A stretch of 64,000 nucleotides of DNA from Nelumbo lutea (GCA_022828595.1 JAKGHH010000001.1:207533813-207597812); one strand, 5' to 3'; positions 23,377 through 36,519 are shown, counted from the stretch's first letter. The notes: generated from the letters alone by a model not told the origin. A program made the numbers and translations.

Positions 23377-25194
23377 TTGTTGGAAATAGTACTGACCCAT
23401 AAAATATACCCAATTTGCTGATTATTTATATGTAGCTTTGCAACAGAAAAAATACATTAATAAGAACGAATAGGGAAAATGCAAGCGAGAGATGCAACCT
23501 CACCCAATTGGGTGAGTATGCATTAAAGACGATTATATGCTAACTTTACAGCACATCTAAGCATTCCCAATGCAAGGTTGGGATGTGGTGTGGGGCGTGC
23601 TCCATGGCGAGCCAATACCAAATCCTCTAATTAACCGAAGTTTTACTATTACCATGTTTAGGGGATAGAACTCAAAATAAGTGGTTTTGACATGCCATTA
23701 AACCATAAATTTGGCTATTTCAAAATCCAACCAACTAATTGATAAATACACCATTTTTGCTATTACATTTGAATCTAGATTAATTGAATATCAGGTTGTG
23801 AAATTAATGAAAACGGGCACCTAGTGATAAAATATATGGAACTCACAGTGAGGAGTTGAGTGTTTGTGGATCCGATGTACTTTATGATTGGTGTAGAGCA
23901 TTATAGGTGCCACAACATGCTGAATAGCTATTGCCCATTCTGGCGTTCTGTCAAGGTGATTGTGGATGTTCAACAATTAAGATAAAACAATGACTGGTTT
24001 TAGTATTTATTAGAAGTCTCAGAAGGAATTTAAAAAATTTCCCCTTTATGTATTCTTTGGTATCATAGAATTTGGTAAAAATTAAAAACTGATATTTAAA
24101 ATGAGAAAAACATTGGATGTTGCATCAAAAATATTTCTACCTGAACATTTTGGTTGATCAATACAAATTGATGGAAAATGTGTTGTTATATCACATAAGA
24201 GAGCCAAATTGATTATTGATCTTTATAGTTGAAATTTGAAACGTCAAATTTGATGTTTCAGGTAAAAACAGCAATATGTATCATCCCAAAACATTTTAAG
24301 TACAATTTTGTATTAATCCACCCAAAAACATTTCAAGCAAAAAAAGCAATGATACCAAACACAATCAATATAGGAATGAATTCAAATTCAATAATACTCC
24401 AAGCACAACCTACTATCCACATTTCATTTATCATTCAAAAGTGATTTTTCTTTTAAAAAAAGAAGAGCCCATAGGCTAATTCATTTAAACTAATCATCAA
24501 CAAGCAAAGCTAAAGAGTAATGACCAAGTGATCGTCCGAGAGACAGTACAACCATGTTTTTTAGGAGGCCTTTTACAAGTACACGGGTGGCCTTGTTACC
24601 TGTACGTGGTATGAGGGGGATAATTAATGGTGGGGAGAAGCCCCAGCAGAATCTCCCCGCAGTTGGCGATGATAGAGTTAATAATGCGCCAAAGGAGTTG
24701 GGTTCGATTTCATAGTTTTCTCCCTTTTCTTCACCAGATTTTTAAGCCTGTTCTTGGCTTACAGTTAAATGTTAGAAAATTTTCAAAATTTAATCTTTCA
24801 TAAGTAATTATTTTTCAATGCCACTATATTTCTAAGCGAACAAAACAAGGCCTAAAAGGAAAAAGCAATGCAACATAACTTTTGGGATGATCCCTGAGGC
24901 TGCATTTGTTTTTGGTGCAAATGTAAATCGACATGTAAAATGGATTGACATAAAACTTCATTCGTGGTTTGCATTTTCATGTGTTTGTTTTTAGTGTAAG
25001 GTTTACATCTAAAGTCGATGTAAATCTTCCATTACTTGAGTTTTTCATCGATAATCGAAGAGGACAGAATCTGCAACTAAGTTGGAGAGTGCGACCTTTG
25101 ACTCTCCAATTCTGCAAACTGCAACAAAGAAACCTCCACCCTCTCAGCTCGCACCTGAAAACCTTCTGTGAAACCCCCTGTCGTGGCCCTTTTC
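23377..25194. other. Intergenic, no gene seen
   Basis: AT-rich DNA with scattered short inverted words. The part near 24895-25035 (ggtgcaaatgtaaatcgac, gtcgatgtaaatc) hints at a small decayed MITE. No coding signal is visible on either strand. Confidence 0.5.
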
Positions 25195-25605
25195 ATCATT
25201 CTTCTTAGAGCTTCGGTCACACATGAAAAGGAAGGGGGAAAGGGATCCCCTTGCCTTAACCCCTAGAACTCCTAAAGCGACCACAGAAAACCCCATTTAC
25301 CAGGACTGAGAACAAGGGAGTAGTCACACATATTTTCATCCAATTCCACCATTTAGAACCAAAATTCATTCTTCTTAGGATGCAAGGAATTGCCAGTTGA
25401 CATGATCATAAACCTTCTCAAAATCAATTTTACAGAGCAGCCCAGCCCTCCCACTTCCCAGTCTTGTATCTATCATCTCATTTGCTACTAACACTCCATC
25501 TACCATGAGTCTACCCACCACAAAAGCACCTTGAGTTTTCTGAGATTAGGGTCCCCATCACTAGTTTGAGCCTCTTAGACAGAACCCAGAACATATCATC
25601 TTATA
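25195..25605 (-). pseudogene. L1-type LINE reverse transcriptase fragment
   Basis: Minus-strand translation with frameshifts gives VLSKRLKLVMGTLISEN, then GAFVVGRLMVDGVLVANEMI, GRAGLLCKIDFEKVYDHVNW and finally a degraded GLRQGDPLSPFLF block (about 25210-25250). These are successive conserved blocks of plant L1 reverse transcriptases. The catalytic FADD segment is not found. It is a short, broken remnant. Confidence 0.8.
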
Positions 25606-25977
25606 TCTTGGATTTGGTTTTATTTCTGAAAGAGTTTCAAGACATCCAAATGATTCATATAAGAAGGCAGTACACTGACATTGTGAGGCACTGAACCAAA
25701 GCATACATATACTTTATTTATTCATTTATTTTTTAATTTTTCTGTACTCTTGTTTGTGTTTGGGGTTGGACTGATGGTAAGTTTTGTATCAAGTGTAGAT
25801 CCTAGGAAGTGGGAGATCCATATTAGGGGATGGATCTTTTATACATTCTTTCTTGCTCTCTTTTTAGAAAGATAACTGCTTCTTTTGTATCTATCATATG
25901 TAATTACTCATTACCATAAAGTTATGCATATTAAAAACAGTAATTACATAGCTTCTTTGACTTGATTTTTACACTTG

Positions 25978-26345
25978 CGGCCCATTCGCTTTTCAGTAAG
26001 TTACTTATTTGGGTAAGTTTTTCCTGGGAAACATTTACTCAGATAAGTGTATTTACTCATGTTCTTATATTTCTCAGGTAAATAAGGCAACAACCACTTT
26101 ATCTATAAAAATCCATTATTAAAAGTGGCATTTTTGTCTCATTCAAGTATTGACAATTTTTCCCCTATGTGAGAAAATTATTTATCCACCTAGGAGATGG
26201 GTATTACTTTCATGGATAAGTGGTATCCAAGAAAATAAATTTTCCCTCATCCCCACATAAAGCTGAAAAAATGACATGGGATTCTTGGTCAATGGGAACC
26301 AAAATCCTATTGACCAACTTTCAACCCTCTCCAAATCAAAAAAAA
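25978..26345 (+). repeat. Dispersed MITE-like repeat Z, copy 1
   Basis: About 360 bp matches 41688-42025 in inverted orientation, for example ttacttatttgggtaa, gacatttttgtctcattcaagt-like and gttggtcaatggga words in reverse order. I cannot fix the exact ends or a target duplication. Confidence 0.6.
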
Positions 26346-27151
26346 AGAACGTCCCCTTGGTCCTTTCTTGAGGGAGTTTTATTGGCTATTCAACAAGAGC
26401 CAAGAACAATTGGCTTCTTTGGGACACGGAATATGGGTTTCATGCACCAAGAGCTTATTGAGATTCTTAGCTATGCTATGGTTATAACTGTATGATGCTC
26501 TATCTTTACTTGGTCTATATTTCGTTACAAGGAAATTTAAGTTATATTTGCACAAATCACAAGGATGCTCATAAGAGTACCAATACATGTTGAACATATA
26601 CAGGTGGGATCAACTTGTAGGAAAATTCATAGAATGACTACTAATCAAGTATATTGTAACATTTTTTACAGAACTTCCGATGGTCAACTTCTCAGGGATA
26701 AGGTGGTTATCATTACCCAAACCCAAACTTGTATGCATCAGAACTGTTAAGGATATGAATGTTTGTTCTTCTGTCTTAAAAATCCATAGTACATCACTAC
26801 AGATTAAAATAAAATAAAAAAAATCCACAATACATCACATACCCAGAATATGGTGTGTGGGACCCACCTGTATAAACAGAATTCCCTTAGTATTACACAG
26901 GAAATGCATCCCTTTTTCTATAATCTTGTGGGGAGAAGTGATAGGATCATGCAGACAACCTATTGATGCACTTTTGAATCACAGCCCCTGAATAAAACTG
27001 ACTTAGCTTGGACAACCTATCGATTCATTTTGGCAATACAAGATTCCCTAGGGAAAACCATCAAAGAGCAGGCAGATCAACTTATTTGTAGACCTAGAAA
27101 TTGACATCTTATTTTCCTTTCAATTTTATAACATCTGAATTTATGTTACAG
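26346..27151. other. Intergenic or intronic, no feature seen
   Basis: No coding motif recognised. This may be an intron of the decayed gene that follows. Confidence 0.45.
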
Positions 27152-30120
27152 AAAAATCATATTTTTACATCAGGAGCCTCAGGGACTAATGCTGCTGTTT
27201 TTAGAGGTGCCTTAAGAGCTGAGAAACCAGAACTACTTACTGTTATCTTACCTCGGTCTGAAAATGCAACCCCCTGAGAGTCAGGAATTACTTTCTAAGG
27301 TAATTATGCTTCCTCCTTGTAATTGACACCAACATATGTGCAGTTAAACTACTTTTCTCGTGCCTCCAATTTTCACTGAATCAGGAAAATATCTTTTCTG
27401 AAAAAACCAAGAGTTAGAACATAGGAAATAATACATGACCTAGGATTTTTTCCTATTGTATTCTAAACTGATATTGCACTAAATACATATCCATAAATGT
27501 TTTAGAACCTAGAAGCTAGCTACCATTTTCATGCCCTTATCTCAACTGTCTGATTCAATCGTTTGACATGATGCCAAAAATGAACATGCAATAAGGAAAA
27601 TATGGGAAAATATATCAAGTAACAACAGAATCTAAATATACAAAACCTCTGATCTGGTTATTTGAATGGTTCGCTGACCAGATTTCAAGTTTTCAATGCT
27701 TGGACAGGTTGAGATAGAGCTAATTCAACAAACCAATGTTTTAAAAGCGCAAGGGCATTTTGCACTCGAGGCACAAAGTGCATGCCATTTTGAAGCAAGA
27801 TGCAAAAAGGCAATAAATAAATAACAGTTAAAAAATTCAAAAAAAAAAACAAAAAATACTAAACATAATAGTAATTCAAATATAAACTTAAACTTTAAAA
27901 TAAATGTGTTAAAAGAAAACTATTAACTCAAATTAAGATACATAAACATAACATATAAAACATATTTAAAATGAAAATTTAAAAATAAAATCAAACATAA
28001 CATATAAAACATATTCAAGCATGAAAACTCCCAATCTCTTTATTCTCTTCCCAATTTCACTACTTCAAATAACTGATGTGATGTTAAACGTTATGTATCC
28101 CTAATTCTACGAAATGCCTTTGTACCAAACCCCTCGAGGCAAGCTCAAACAAGTCCATATCAGGGTCTTAAATTCTTAATCCCCATTAAAAATTGATTTT
28201 ATAACTCTAATTGTCTTTAAAAATCTTTTATTAACATGAATGAATAAGCAACATTAGCAGCACCGGACTAGCAGGCTAGGATGCTTTATAGTGTTGTCTC
28301 TTGGATCGTAATTGCACATTTCCATATAAAAACCCTTTCCGTTGTTTTCGTGGGAGTATATCGGTTTTTGGGAGAGAAGAAAACCTTGCATTTCTATTTT
28401 ATAAGTGATACTTTGAAGAAAGCCTTGCATTTCTATTTTACAAGTGACACTTTGATCATCATAGTATTGTCTTATTTGCCTTTTTTGAAGAGTTTATTTG
28501 TTACCCAAAACAACCCCTTGATTGTTCAGCCTTATTCACTGAATGAATCAAATAGTAGACACTCTCTTTGTATAAAACTTTTTACAAGTGAATTATCTTT
28601 ACATTGTCCATTTTGAAACAACTGTCACAGTTATGTCTGTTTTTTCTGGTTTTATGGAGTAACATAATGCATACAGATTGATTTCAATTGAATGCAGTAT
28701 AGAAATTTTATCTTTATGTTTATGTGGGTTACCAAACAAAGCCAGGAAGTGGGTGTTTTAGTGCAGGGAGTAGCTAAAATTTAATTACCTACATAAAGCC
28801 AGGGTGAAAAGATTTGTTAGGTTCTATCTTAAATTTTATCTGACGTGTCAGAACACTGTTGGAGTTTGAGAGTGACCACTTTGGGGGGGGGCGGGGGGGG
28901 GGGGGGAATGAGGGCCCCTGTATTTTCCTTAGTTGCAAAGGCTGTGGCAGGATGCTATATTTAGTCTCTGACCCTTTTTTTTTCTTTTGGGTTTTCAGGT
29001 AAAGAATGTCATACAGAACCCAAACCACACAATGATCATCTTCCATTGATAGAAGCAAGCATGTGTGTTGAAGCTCCATTGTACTAGTCAGTGTTCCTTC
29101 TTCCTTGTAGCTAATCTGTCCGAATTTCTAATACGAATTTCCTTGTTGCTACCTTAAGAGTTGTTTGTAACTTTTTTATATTCATTAATAAAATATTTCA
29201 GTTACCTATCAAACAAAACATGTGAAAGAGTGGGTCAGATTATTAATAGACCCTACATAAGAGATTTGTAAGAATTAAATCAGATGATTGTAAAATTCAT
29301 TTAGAATTTGGGACATGGTATGCTTTTGGGTTAAAACTCATTTAGAATCTCATGTTGAACTTTTCCTAGCCTGTGCATCATTTGCAAATGGTGAACAATA
29401 CATTATGCTCCTCCGTTGGGTTTTTTAGGCACATAGGTTTCTCCTTTCTTTTTTTTTGTTTCTTTTCTTTTGTTTCTTTTTTTTTTATATATATATGATA
29501 ATTTCATGGGTATTATCTACCATCCACATTAGATGTTTCTAGTTGCCATTTTATTTACATTAATTAAAAAAGTCGTTACCTCTTGCATGCTTTATTCTTT
29601 GTTTCATTTCCTTCAGCCCCCAGAAAACATATTATTAGGAAATAAAACCACTTTGAAGCTGCAATGCTTCTAGAACAATCCTGCAATGCTGTAATGATGT
29701 TATAGTTGCTGCAACCAGTGCTTCTAAGATCAACTTGTCTATTGAATTCTGAACTTCGGGTTTCTTAGAATTGGTTGCAGCTGCTGCTATGGCTTGAGAC
29801 CAGTTTTTTTCAGAATTTTCTTTTCCTCTTTCCTTTGTAGCCCCCCATTTTGCTTCATCTCTCTTCCTAATTGTGGTAATTACTGTGCTATGTGATGAAC
29901 CAATGACAGGCTGTGTAACATGGACATCATCTCACAAGTGCAACATGTCATTTGTTTTGCCTTCCATGACAGTAAATTGCTGATGGAAACATGTCAAGAA
30001 GCAAAAATCCCGAGGAAAATCGTGACTCTTTTCCACTTGGACCGAGAGAGACCAACTGTTGGTTTTCTTCTGATTTTTTGTTTTTTATGTAAGCATTGGA
30101 TTGTAGAATCTATACAATAG
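27152..30120 (+). pseudogene. 3' fragment of a conserved plant gene (unnamed), broken
   Basis: Three exon-like blocks follow acceptor AGs. 27152-27299 encodes HIFTSGASGTNAAVFRGALR and KPELLTVILP. 28999-29060 encodes VKNVIQNP and, after a frameshift, HNDHLPLIEAS. 29910-30120 encodes LCNMDIISQVQHVICFAFHD and CQEAKIPRKIVTLFHLD. I recognise this as the C-terminal half of a conserved plant protein family but cannot name its function. Lesions: a one-base shift at a C-run (27269-27274) that makes CCC TGA, a shift near 29020-29027, and loss of the GT donor after block 2 (gcaag followed by catgtg). The last frame also runs 24 codons past HLD. No earlier exons are found upstream. Confidence 0.6.
28883..28906. 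repeat. Interrupted poly-G run (24 nt)
   Basis: Twenty-three G residues with a single C at 28892. It lies about 90 bp before the second block of the decayed gene. A G-quadruplex is possible. Confidence 0.8.
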
Positions 30121-32099
30121 GAGAGGCAAGGGAATAAATTGTTCGCCTCTGTTTCCACATTTATTTATAGAGGTAGAACAGGGGTCCATTTGTTCATATT
30201 TTTCAGCTTCATTGGTAGATTGAAGAGGGATAAAGTGATCATTTGTTATTGATTTTTTTTTTACAAAATGATAGAAAATATGAAAATAGAAGCTGTTACA
30301 GTGTTATTACAGTGATAAACAAAAGCATATGGTCCAAATCAGTCTTCCCCACCAATTTTTTTTATTCAATTGCTACTATATTATTACTTGAGGATATTAT
30401 GAAAATAGAAGCTGTTACAGTGTTATTGCAGTGATAAACAAAATCATATGGTCCAAATAAGTCTCCCCCACCAATTTTTTTATTCAATTGCTACTATATT
30501 ATTATTTGAGGATAAGATGAAGATACTCTAGGTGGAACTCTATATACATAAAATGAGATGATCATCCCAATATTCTCTTAAAGCTCCCAACTCCCAAGCG
30601 CAACTATATATTACTGTCTTTTTTAGTGCAACTATATGGCTGTGTTTGTTTCTCCATAAAATGGGAATACAATTTTTTGGGCTAAAATAATTTCAGCTAT
30701 TACTATTCCCCCTCCTAGCAAATCAAAACATTGTTTTTCACTCCTAGTTTGTTTTGATGTAATTATGTAAATGGCAAAACAAAGTTCTCATTGTAGAATG
30801 GGGAGGTGGAAATATAGCTCAAATATTTTAACCTGAAATTTTTTGCCCATTTTACAATGAAAAGGTCTACAAATATAGAGCCTGTTTCTTTTAGAATGTT
30901 TAAACCAAAGATTGTCCCTTACACAGTCCGCCCCTCCCAAGTCCTAGGGCCCTTTTAGCGCTGACATGAACCAAATCCTCCCCTCAGTTTATCCAAACGA
31001 ATAGTCCAGTACGAGATGTTTTGTCCTAAGTTGCAGTGTGTTACTTATTACCAAAAAAAATGGGTTACTTGTTGAAGACTTTGTTCCATTTCATTTTGGA
31101 CAGGCCAAGAAGTTGGCCCATTGGAGAATGGAGCTTGGTTTAATCTGTCCATTCAGAATCTGTTTCCAGGAAGGTGCTGCCTATTCATGGTCTTGTCAAT
31201 TATCCTTGACCTCACCACTACATGTTTTCTCTTAAAACATTCGTGAAGACCTTTTGGACCTGCTCGAGTATTCAATCAGGAAAGCAAGGTTGATGTCAAG
31301 GTTGTCCACGCTTCAAGCCCAATGGGCTTTCATGTGAAGTGCTTGAATACTGTTAAGCTTTAATTCTCTAATATGCCTCCTCATTGAGCTTAAAAGAACC
31401 GTTCAAGTTAAAAACTTAAGCTGTTAGGTGAGGTCACTGAATAGGTTTTTACTCTTTAACAGCTGTCTCGTAAAATGAAATCTGATCTGGACTTTACAAG
31501 TAATGGAAAAGTCTTTTTAAGTCATTCTCAAAAGAACTTCATTTGCTCCAAAATGAAAGAAATACGAAACCATCATAAGATTTAGCAATGTCAACCGAAA
31601 GATTTGGGATGTATTTTTCTACTATTTTATCACCTCAACAACCCTACCAATTCTTGGGCGAAAAAAGGTTCTGAATTCCAATGCCATTTGTAGGCTGAAA
31701 ATTAACAACTGAGCTCACCTCATTAGTACACAAAATCTGTACAAGAAATTACAAGAGCTAAATGGCTCACCTTGGAAAATGATGGTATAACATGTGGAAT
31801 CAGGGAACATATCCACAAGGAGAATCCCAGAGTATTCTTTACTTTTAAAACCATTCTAGCCAACTAGTCTGATCAGACTTTACCATTTAATGGCATGACC
31901 ATACCCACATCAAACCCCAAGGCTAAGCTAGTACTTCCAGTTCCAGCCCATTTCCAGGTTTAGCAGGCCAGGGCTGGCCAGTATAGCTAGCAAGCAAGTA
32001 TAGACCCCAGTTTTGCAGCCAGAGCCATAGTTTTATGTATGTATTTTACAAATTGCAATGAACACGTAACCTGTATAAACAAAGCAAACTAAGAAAAAG
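30121..32099. other. Intergenic between the pseudogene and the ZIP4 3' end
   Basis: Contains the 119-bp tandem duplication listed next and a possible decayed MITE near 30640-30900 (gctgtgtttgtttctccataaaatggg...cccattttacaatg). No coding region is recognised. Confidence 0.5.
30282..30520. repeat. Tandem duplication, period about 119 bp
   Basis: Two adjacent copies, each beginning gaaaatagaagctgttac (30282 and 30401) and ending attatttgagga-like, with a handful of differences. Non-coding. Confidence 0.85.
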
Positions 32100-35000
32100 T
32101 TAAGACCTTTCACCAGCATCAGCATCTCCAGCAGCAGCATCATGGCTGTAGAATTTCTTATCAAATCCAGCAACAAATTCCTCCATGCAGCTCCTATAAC
32201 CCACCATCCCTGGAATGTATTGGGCAAGCTCCAATCCAATCTTCATCCATCTCCTTGCAACGCCAACTTGTCCAAGTCGCACCGGCAATGCAGCGCGATT
32301 CCATGCAGTAATTACAAGCCACTTCCCTTCCTCAATGGGATATTCCCCCTCCTTTAAACCCACCATGATCCGGCATGCTTGCTTATACATGCTATATGCT
32401 TCATCATCTGCCTCAGACTTGTGGAAGCTTGAGAGCCCAATGAGCTTCCGGATGATAAGGGCAATATTTTGGTAATCAGGGGAGGGTGAAGAGAGGAGGG
32501 CCGTCAGGCAGGAGTTGAGAGCAAAATTGGCTACATCAGGATTGGACCGTGGGCCCTGTGTAGCAATGAGGCCAAGCTGGAGGAGGTATTGGGGAGAGCA
32601 AGCCTTTGAGGAGGCAAAGCTCTTTATCAAGTGAAGCTGTTTGGGACCCGGATCACCTAGCCTGCCATATAGATCGTAAGCGTTGAGTGTGTGGATGAAG
32701 AAGAATCTGGGCTCAATGTTAAACTGAAGGTCACTGGGTAGGTGCCTGGATGAGCTTGACGTTAGGATCTGCAGCCATTACCAAAGAATCAATGTAATCA
32801 TCAAGCATGAATTACGAGTACGACGTTAAAGAGGTATTGTTTTGCTAATTCTGTGTCAATTCACTAGATTCAAGTATCAGTAAATCACTTCAACGAAAAC
32901 AAATTAAAAAGGTGTCATAATCTTTAGACCAGACCTTCCCAGCTCTATCGAGCAGTTCGATTGCGCGCTTTACATCTGAATCCAGAAATGAACCACTTTT
33001 TTCCTTCTCTGAGGCAATCTTGGCAGATACACACAATATCAAAGACTTACAAACCATGTCAACGTTCTCATCTACTTCCCCTTCCAATGTAGCACCGTAG
33101 AATTCTGAAGCCAACTGTAAGAACTCTGCACATAATTCATAATTCTTCTCTCTCCCATTTCTCGTCCCAATATTCCACGAATTCATCGCGAACCAATTCC
33201 TTTCGCGCTTGCCAACCTCCCCTTTACCGAAGAAGCATTCATGGCCAAGATCGGACATCCGACTCTGGGTTCGTTTCATGAATTTTAGGATCTCAGACTC
33301 ATTGTTTGGTTCCCGGGCAAGGATTGTGATTAGGGTGCGGAATACTACAACTTCTGGTGTCGGCATTGGTTTTCCGGGGGAGTAGAAGTTGAGGAGATTA
33401 GCTAATGAGGCAACAGCAACTGGAAGGACTCCACACGCTATGGCTTCATGGCCTGAGAGGGTGAGAAAGTCTGGAGTGAAGTCAATGCAGGTCGGCATTG
33501 CATGCATCTGATTGATGGCACCAGTTTCGTCATTCTTTTGCAGATAGATCTTGAACTGCATCCACGAAATGAAACTTGGGTTTGTTTACAATTTTACATT
33601 GCTTAAAAGTAGTTGTATCCAAAATTTTACAGGAGAGAGAGAGAGAGAGAGAGAGAGGACCTTGAGGAAAAAGCAGGAAATGTTGGGATCAAGCTACAAA
33701 ATTGTCAAAGAACACATTAAATTAGGAGAATGGTCCATATTGGTGATTGACAACAGAGTTTAGAAATGGATCTGATGTGAATACCTTGTTAGCCTGGTCG
33801 ATGAATTCTTCAGCCTGATCAAGCTGGGAGAGACCGAGGTGGCAGAGACACAGGACTCTGAAACATTTTGCACGGAGAACTCTATGTTCCATGTCCCGTG
33901 GTACGTAGAGCAATGACATCTCGAACATCTCTGCGCTCATCTCGTAATCTTTCGATCGAAAATGATCTGCTCCGCTGTGATTTATAGAAACAAAAAGTGG
34001 CAGAAAATTTAGAAGAAAAGAAACTAGATGTGGGGTCAGTTGGTGGTTTTATAAGCCCTCTGTTCTGCGCACATTAGAAGGTTTGAAACTTACCAGTTCC
34101 ACAAGACCGCGTGCATTGCCGTTCTCTCCTTCGCCACTGTCTCTCCGGCAAAAAGAGCCACCACCCTCTCGTCGGAAACCAACTCTGCCACCACGTTCGC
34201 CCTCAGACGTGAACCATCACCGCCGCTGCCGATTATCCTGTGGACTACCCTCACTGCAGCTGCAGCGCTGACGTGGCACCTCCCCAACAATTCCAGAAAC
34301 ACTCCTTTAGCAGTCTCTGCTCCTGCTACACCGGCCGCCTGAAAATAAGCTTCAATCGCCGAAACCCAAATGCCCTCCGGGATCCCCTTATTTACCGCTA
34401 AGCTCTTCAGTTCCTTTTCGGCTTCTTTGCATTTCTCCAATCCCAGCCAAGCCTTCATCGCCAACACTGGCAAGCTCGGATGTTGGTCCTCGCTACCATC
34501 ACCCTTTCTCAAAACCCTAATGCATTTTAAGACGCTCTCGAACTCTTCTCCCTGCAAGTGTGCGGCAGCCATAAAACGAAGACACTTGGATCTGAGTGTC
34601 TTCAAAGCTAGGGCTTCATCCGTCCTACTAACGGCCCTCAAACCCTTCTCACAGAGGTCTAGAGCTTCGTTCATCAACTTCAAAGCGTCGTTAAGAGCGG
34701 ATGCCTGATTCTGCGACAGAACGAGCCTGCCAAATACCATATACTGGTTCGCTAAGGTTTTGTAGCTCTCCGAATATCCAAATAACATATTTTTGGACCG
34801 ATTGAGTAACATAAGAGAGAGGTTTCGATCGGAGACTTCCCATGCAGTGCGTGATCTCGCTATGTTCAGATCTAAGAGAAGCTTTCGTTCTCCACTGTCA
34901 GAAATTTCATTTATCTCGACCTTAGATGTTAGATCGGTGGCTTTCTCGAAGCAATTTGCAGCAAGATCGTATTTCTTCATATCGTGCCAGATCAAACCTG

Positions 35001-35409
35001 CTTTATAGAAGAAAGAGGCGGATTTGAATGCAGGAGATGGAATTCCTTTCACATCTTGGCCTAAAAGCAGCAGATCAGCTGAGATCTGACGGAGCTTCGC
35101 CAGGTCTTCGCTGACCTTCACTTGGGTCGCCGAAGATCGTATTCCAATGGCATTTGATAGGTCGACACAGGCGTTCCACAGACGGTAGCTTAGCTTCCAT
35201 ATCTGAAGCTTACTGGAATTCGACAACGGAGCGACGGTGCTTAATCGAGAGATACTTTTCTGAAGCTTCAAGCAAACCTTCTCTGGCAATGAGTGTTCAA
35301 GGGAGAGACCTTCGGCTTCTTTGATCAAAACTTCGATTTCTTCTAGTATCTGAGATTGAGATTCATGACTACTTAGCCGAATCTCCGGCGAAAGTTCGGA
35401 GATCTTCAT
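32100..35409 (-). CDS. ZIP4: ZIP4/SPO22 meiotic TPR protein, complete gene
   Basis: Known role: ZIP4 is a TPR scaffold of the ZMM group, needed for class I meiotic crossovers on synapsing chromosomes. Exons on the minus strand are 35409-34094, 33974-33785, 33693-33661, 33555-32935 and 32768-32100, all with GT/AG borders and matching phases. The total is 2829 nt, or 942 residues plus stop, close to the Arabidopsis protein. Family blocks in order: [19 protein letters not shown] (about residue 66), [105 protein letters not shown], then LIIRKLI and [15 protein letters not shown] near the C-terminus. The start at 35409 is the first ATG and fits the family N-terminus. I see no disruption. A MITE lies 150 bp upstream. 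Confidence 0.95.
33633..33658. repeat. (GA)n microsatellite beside the ZIP4 micro-exon donor
   Basis: A GA run on the + strand is CT-rich on the transcript. It starts two or three bases inside the intron after the micro-exon and fills about a quarter of the 105-bp intron. Confidence 0.9.
33661..33693 (-). CDS. ZIP4: ZIP4 33-nt micro-exon
   Basis: The block encodes [11 protein letters not shown], with acceptor TAG before it and donor GTCCTC after it. It supplies the LxPNIxCxFLK segment expected between EEFIDQANK (exon 2) and FKIYLQK (exon 4) in ZIP4 proteins. Skipping it would keep the frame, since it is 11 codons. Confidence 0.88.
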
Positions 35410-35559
35410 TTTTGGCGGGAAATAGTTGCGGAGACGTTTGGAGGGAAAGAACGTTGGTTATAACTTCTTAGCCAAGACAGTTTGAAATTTGAAATGGTCG
35501 AAGGGTGAGAGTGATTTCTGCCCTTCATGGGCCGGACAGGCTTTGGGTGCATGTCAATT

Positions 35560-36519
35560 TAGAGGTATCAATTGGATTGGATTTGTTCCAATCCGATCCA
35601 TTCGAATGTGAGTCCACTTACAAATGGATTGGATCCAATTCAGTCCAAATCCAATACAAACCAAATTCAATCCAAATCAAATGAAATATCAAAAATTATA
35701 TAAAATTATTTTTGGCATTGAAAAAATACTTTTGTAAAAGTATTTTCATAAAGGTGCTTTTACAATAGCACTTTATTGAAAGTATTTCGTACAGAAACAC
35801 ATTTAGAAAAGTACTTCCATAGACCTTTATAAAAGTACTTTTGTAAAAGTGCTTTTATAAAAGTACTTCCATAAAAATGCTTTCATAAAAGTTATTTTGT
35901 AAAAATACTTTCATAAATGTATTTTTATAAAAGTATTTTTGCAAATGTGTTTTTATAAAAATACTTCCATAAAAATGCTTTCATAAAAGTGCTTTTGAAA
36001 GTTCTTGCATAAAAGTGCTTTTATAAAAGTACTTTCATAAAAGTATTTTTATAAAAAAGCTTCCATAAAAGTGCTTTCACAAAAGTGCTTTTATAAAAGT
36101 ACTTTCATAAAAGTTTTTTGTAAAAGTGATTTCATAAAAATATTTTTGTAAAAGTACTTCTAAGTGCTTTCATAAAAGTACTTTTGTAAAAATGCTTTCG
36201 TAAAATTACTTTTCATAAAATTATTTTTATAAAAGTGCTTTTGTAAAAGTGTTTTCATAAAAGTGCTTTCATAAAAGTACTTTCATAAAAGTAATTTTAT
36301 TTTGGCTTCAGTTTTGATTGATTTCAAATTGGACAAGGGTTTGGCCTCATGATCGGGTTATTAGAAATTTGCTTTAGGTCCAATTCAAACCAATAAGAAT
36401 ATAGACAAATTTATTTTAAATTGGCACAATCCAATAATTATAATGAACTGTCCAAATCCAATTTAATAAGGTTTGGATCGGATTGGATCCAAACCAAAAC
36501 CAATCGATTAACACCCCTA
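35560..36519. mobile_element. hAT-like MITE just upstream of ZIP4
   Basis: The ends are TAGAGGTATCAATTGGATTG on the left and, inverted, TAGGGGTGTTAATCGATTGG on the right. Flanks are catgtcaat (35550-35558) and catgtcatt (36520-36528), and copy 1 shows a single catgtcatt. Most of the interior (about 35700-36305) is an array of ~14-bp units such as aaaagtactttcat and aaaagtgcttttat. It begins 151 bp before the ZIP4 ATG. Confidence 0.82.
35700..36305. repeat. ~14-bp near-palindromic satellite inside the upstream MITE
   Basis: Dozens of degenerate units of the form aaaagtRctttYat follow each other. The core aaagtacttt is its own reverse complement, so both strands look alike and single strands could fold back. 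Confidence 0.88.

Noticed and set aside
28281..28616. 111-codon frame with a small internal repeat (LHFYFxSDTL)
   Set aside because: The repeat is a 36-bp local DNA duplication. No acceptor/donor context or family motif supports a gene.
34083..35008. Plus-strand open frames across ZIP4 exon 1
   Set aside because: They are antisense shadows of the long ZIP4 frame, which has family-specific conservation.
35700..36305. Regular short repeats that could suggest a CRISPR-like array
   Set aside because: The units are contiguous and degenerate with no unique spacers, and the DNA is plant nuclear.
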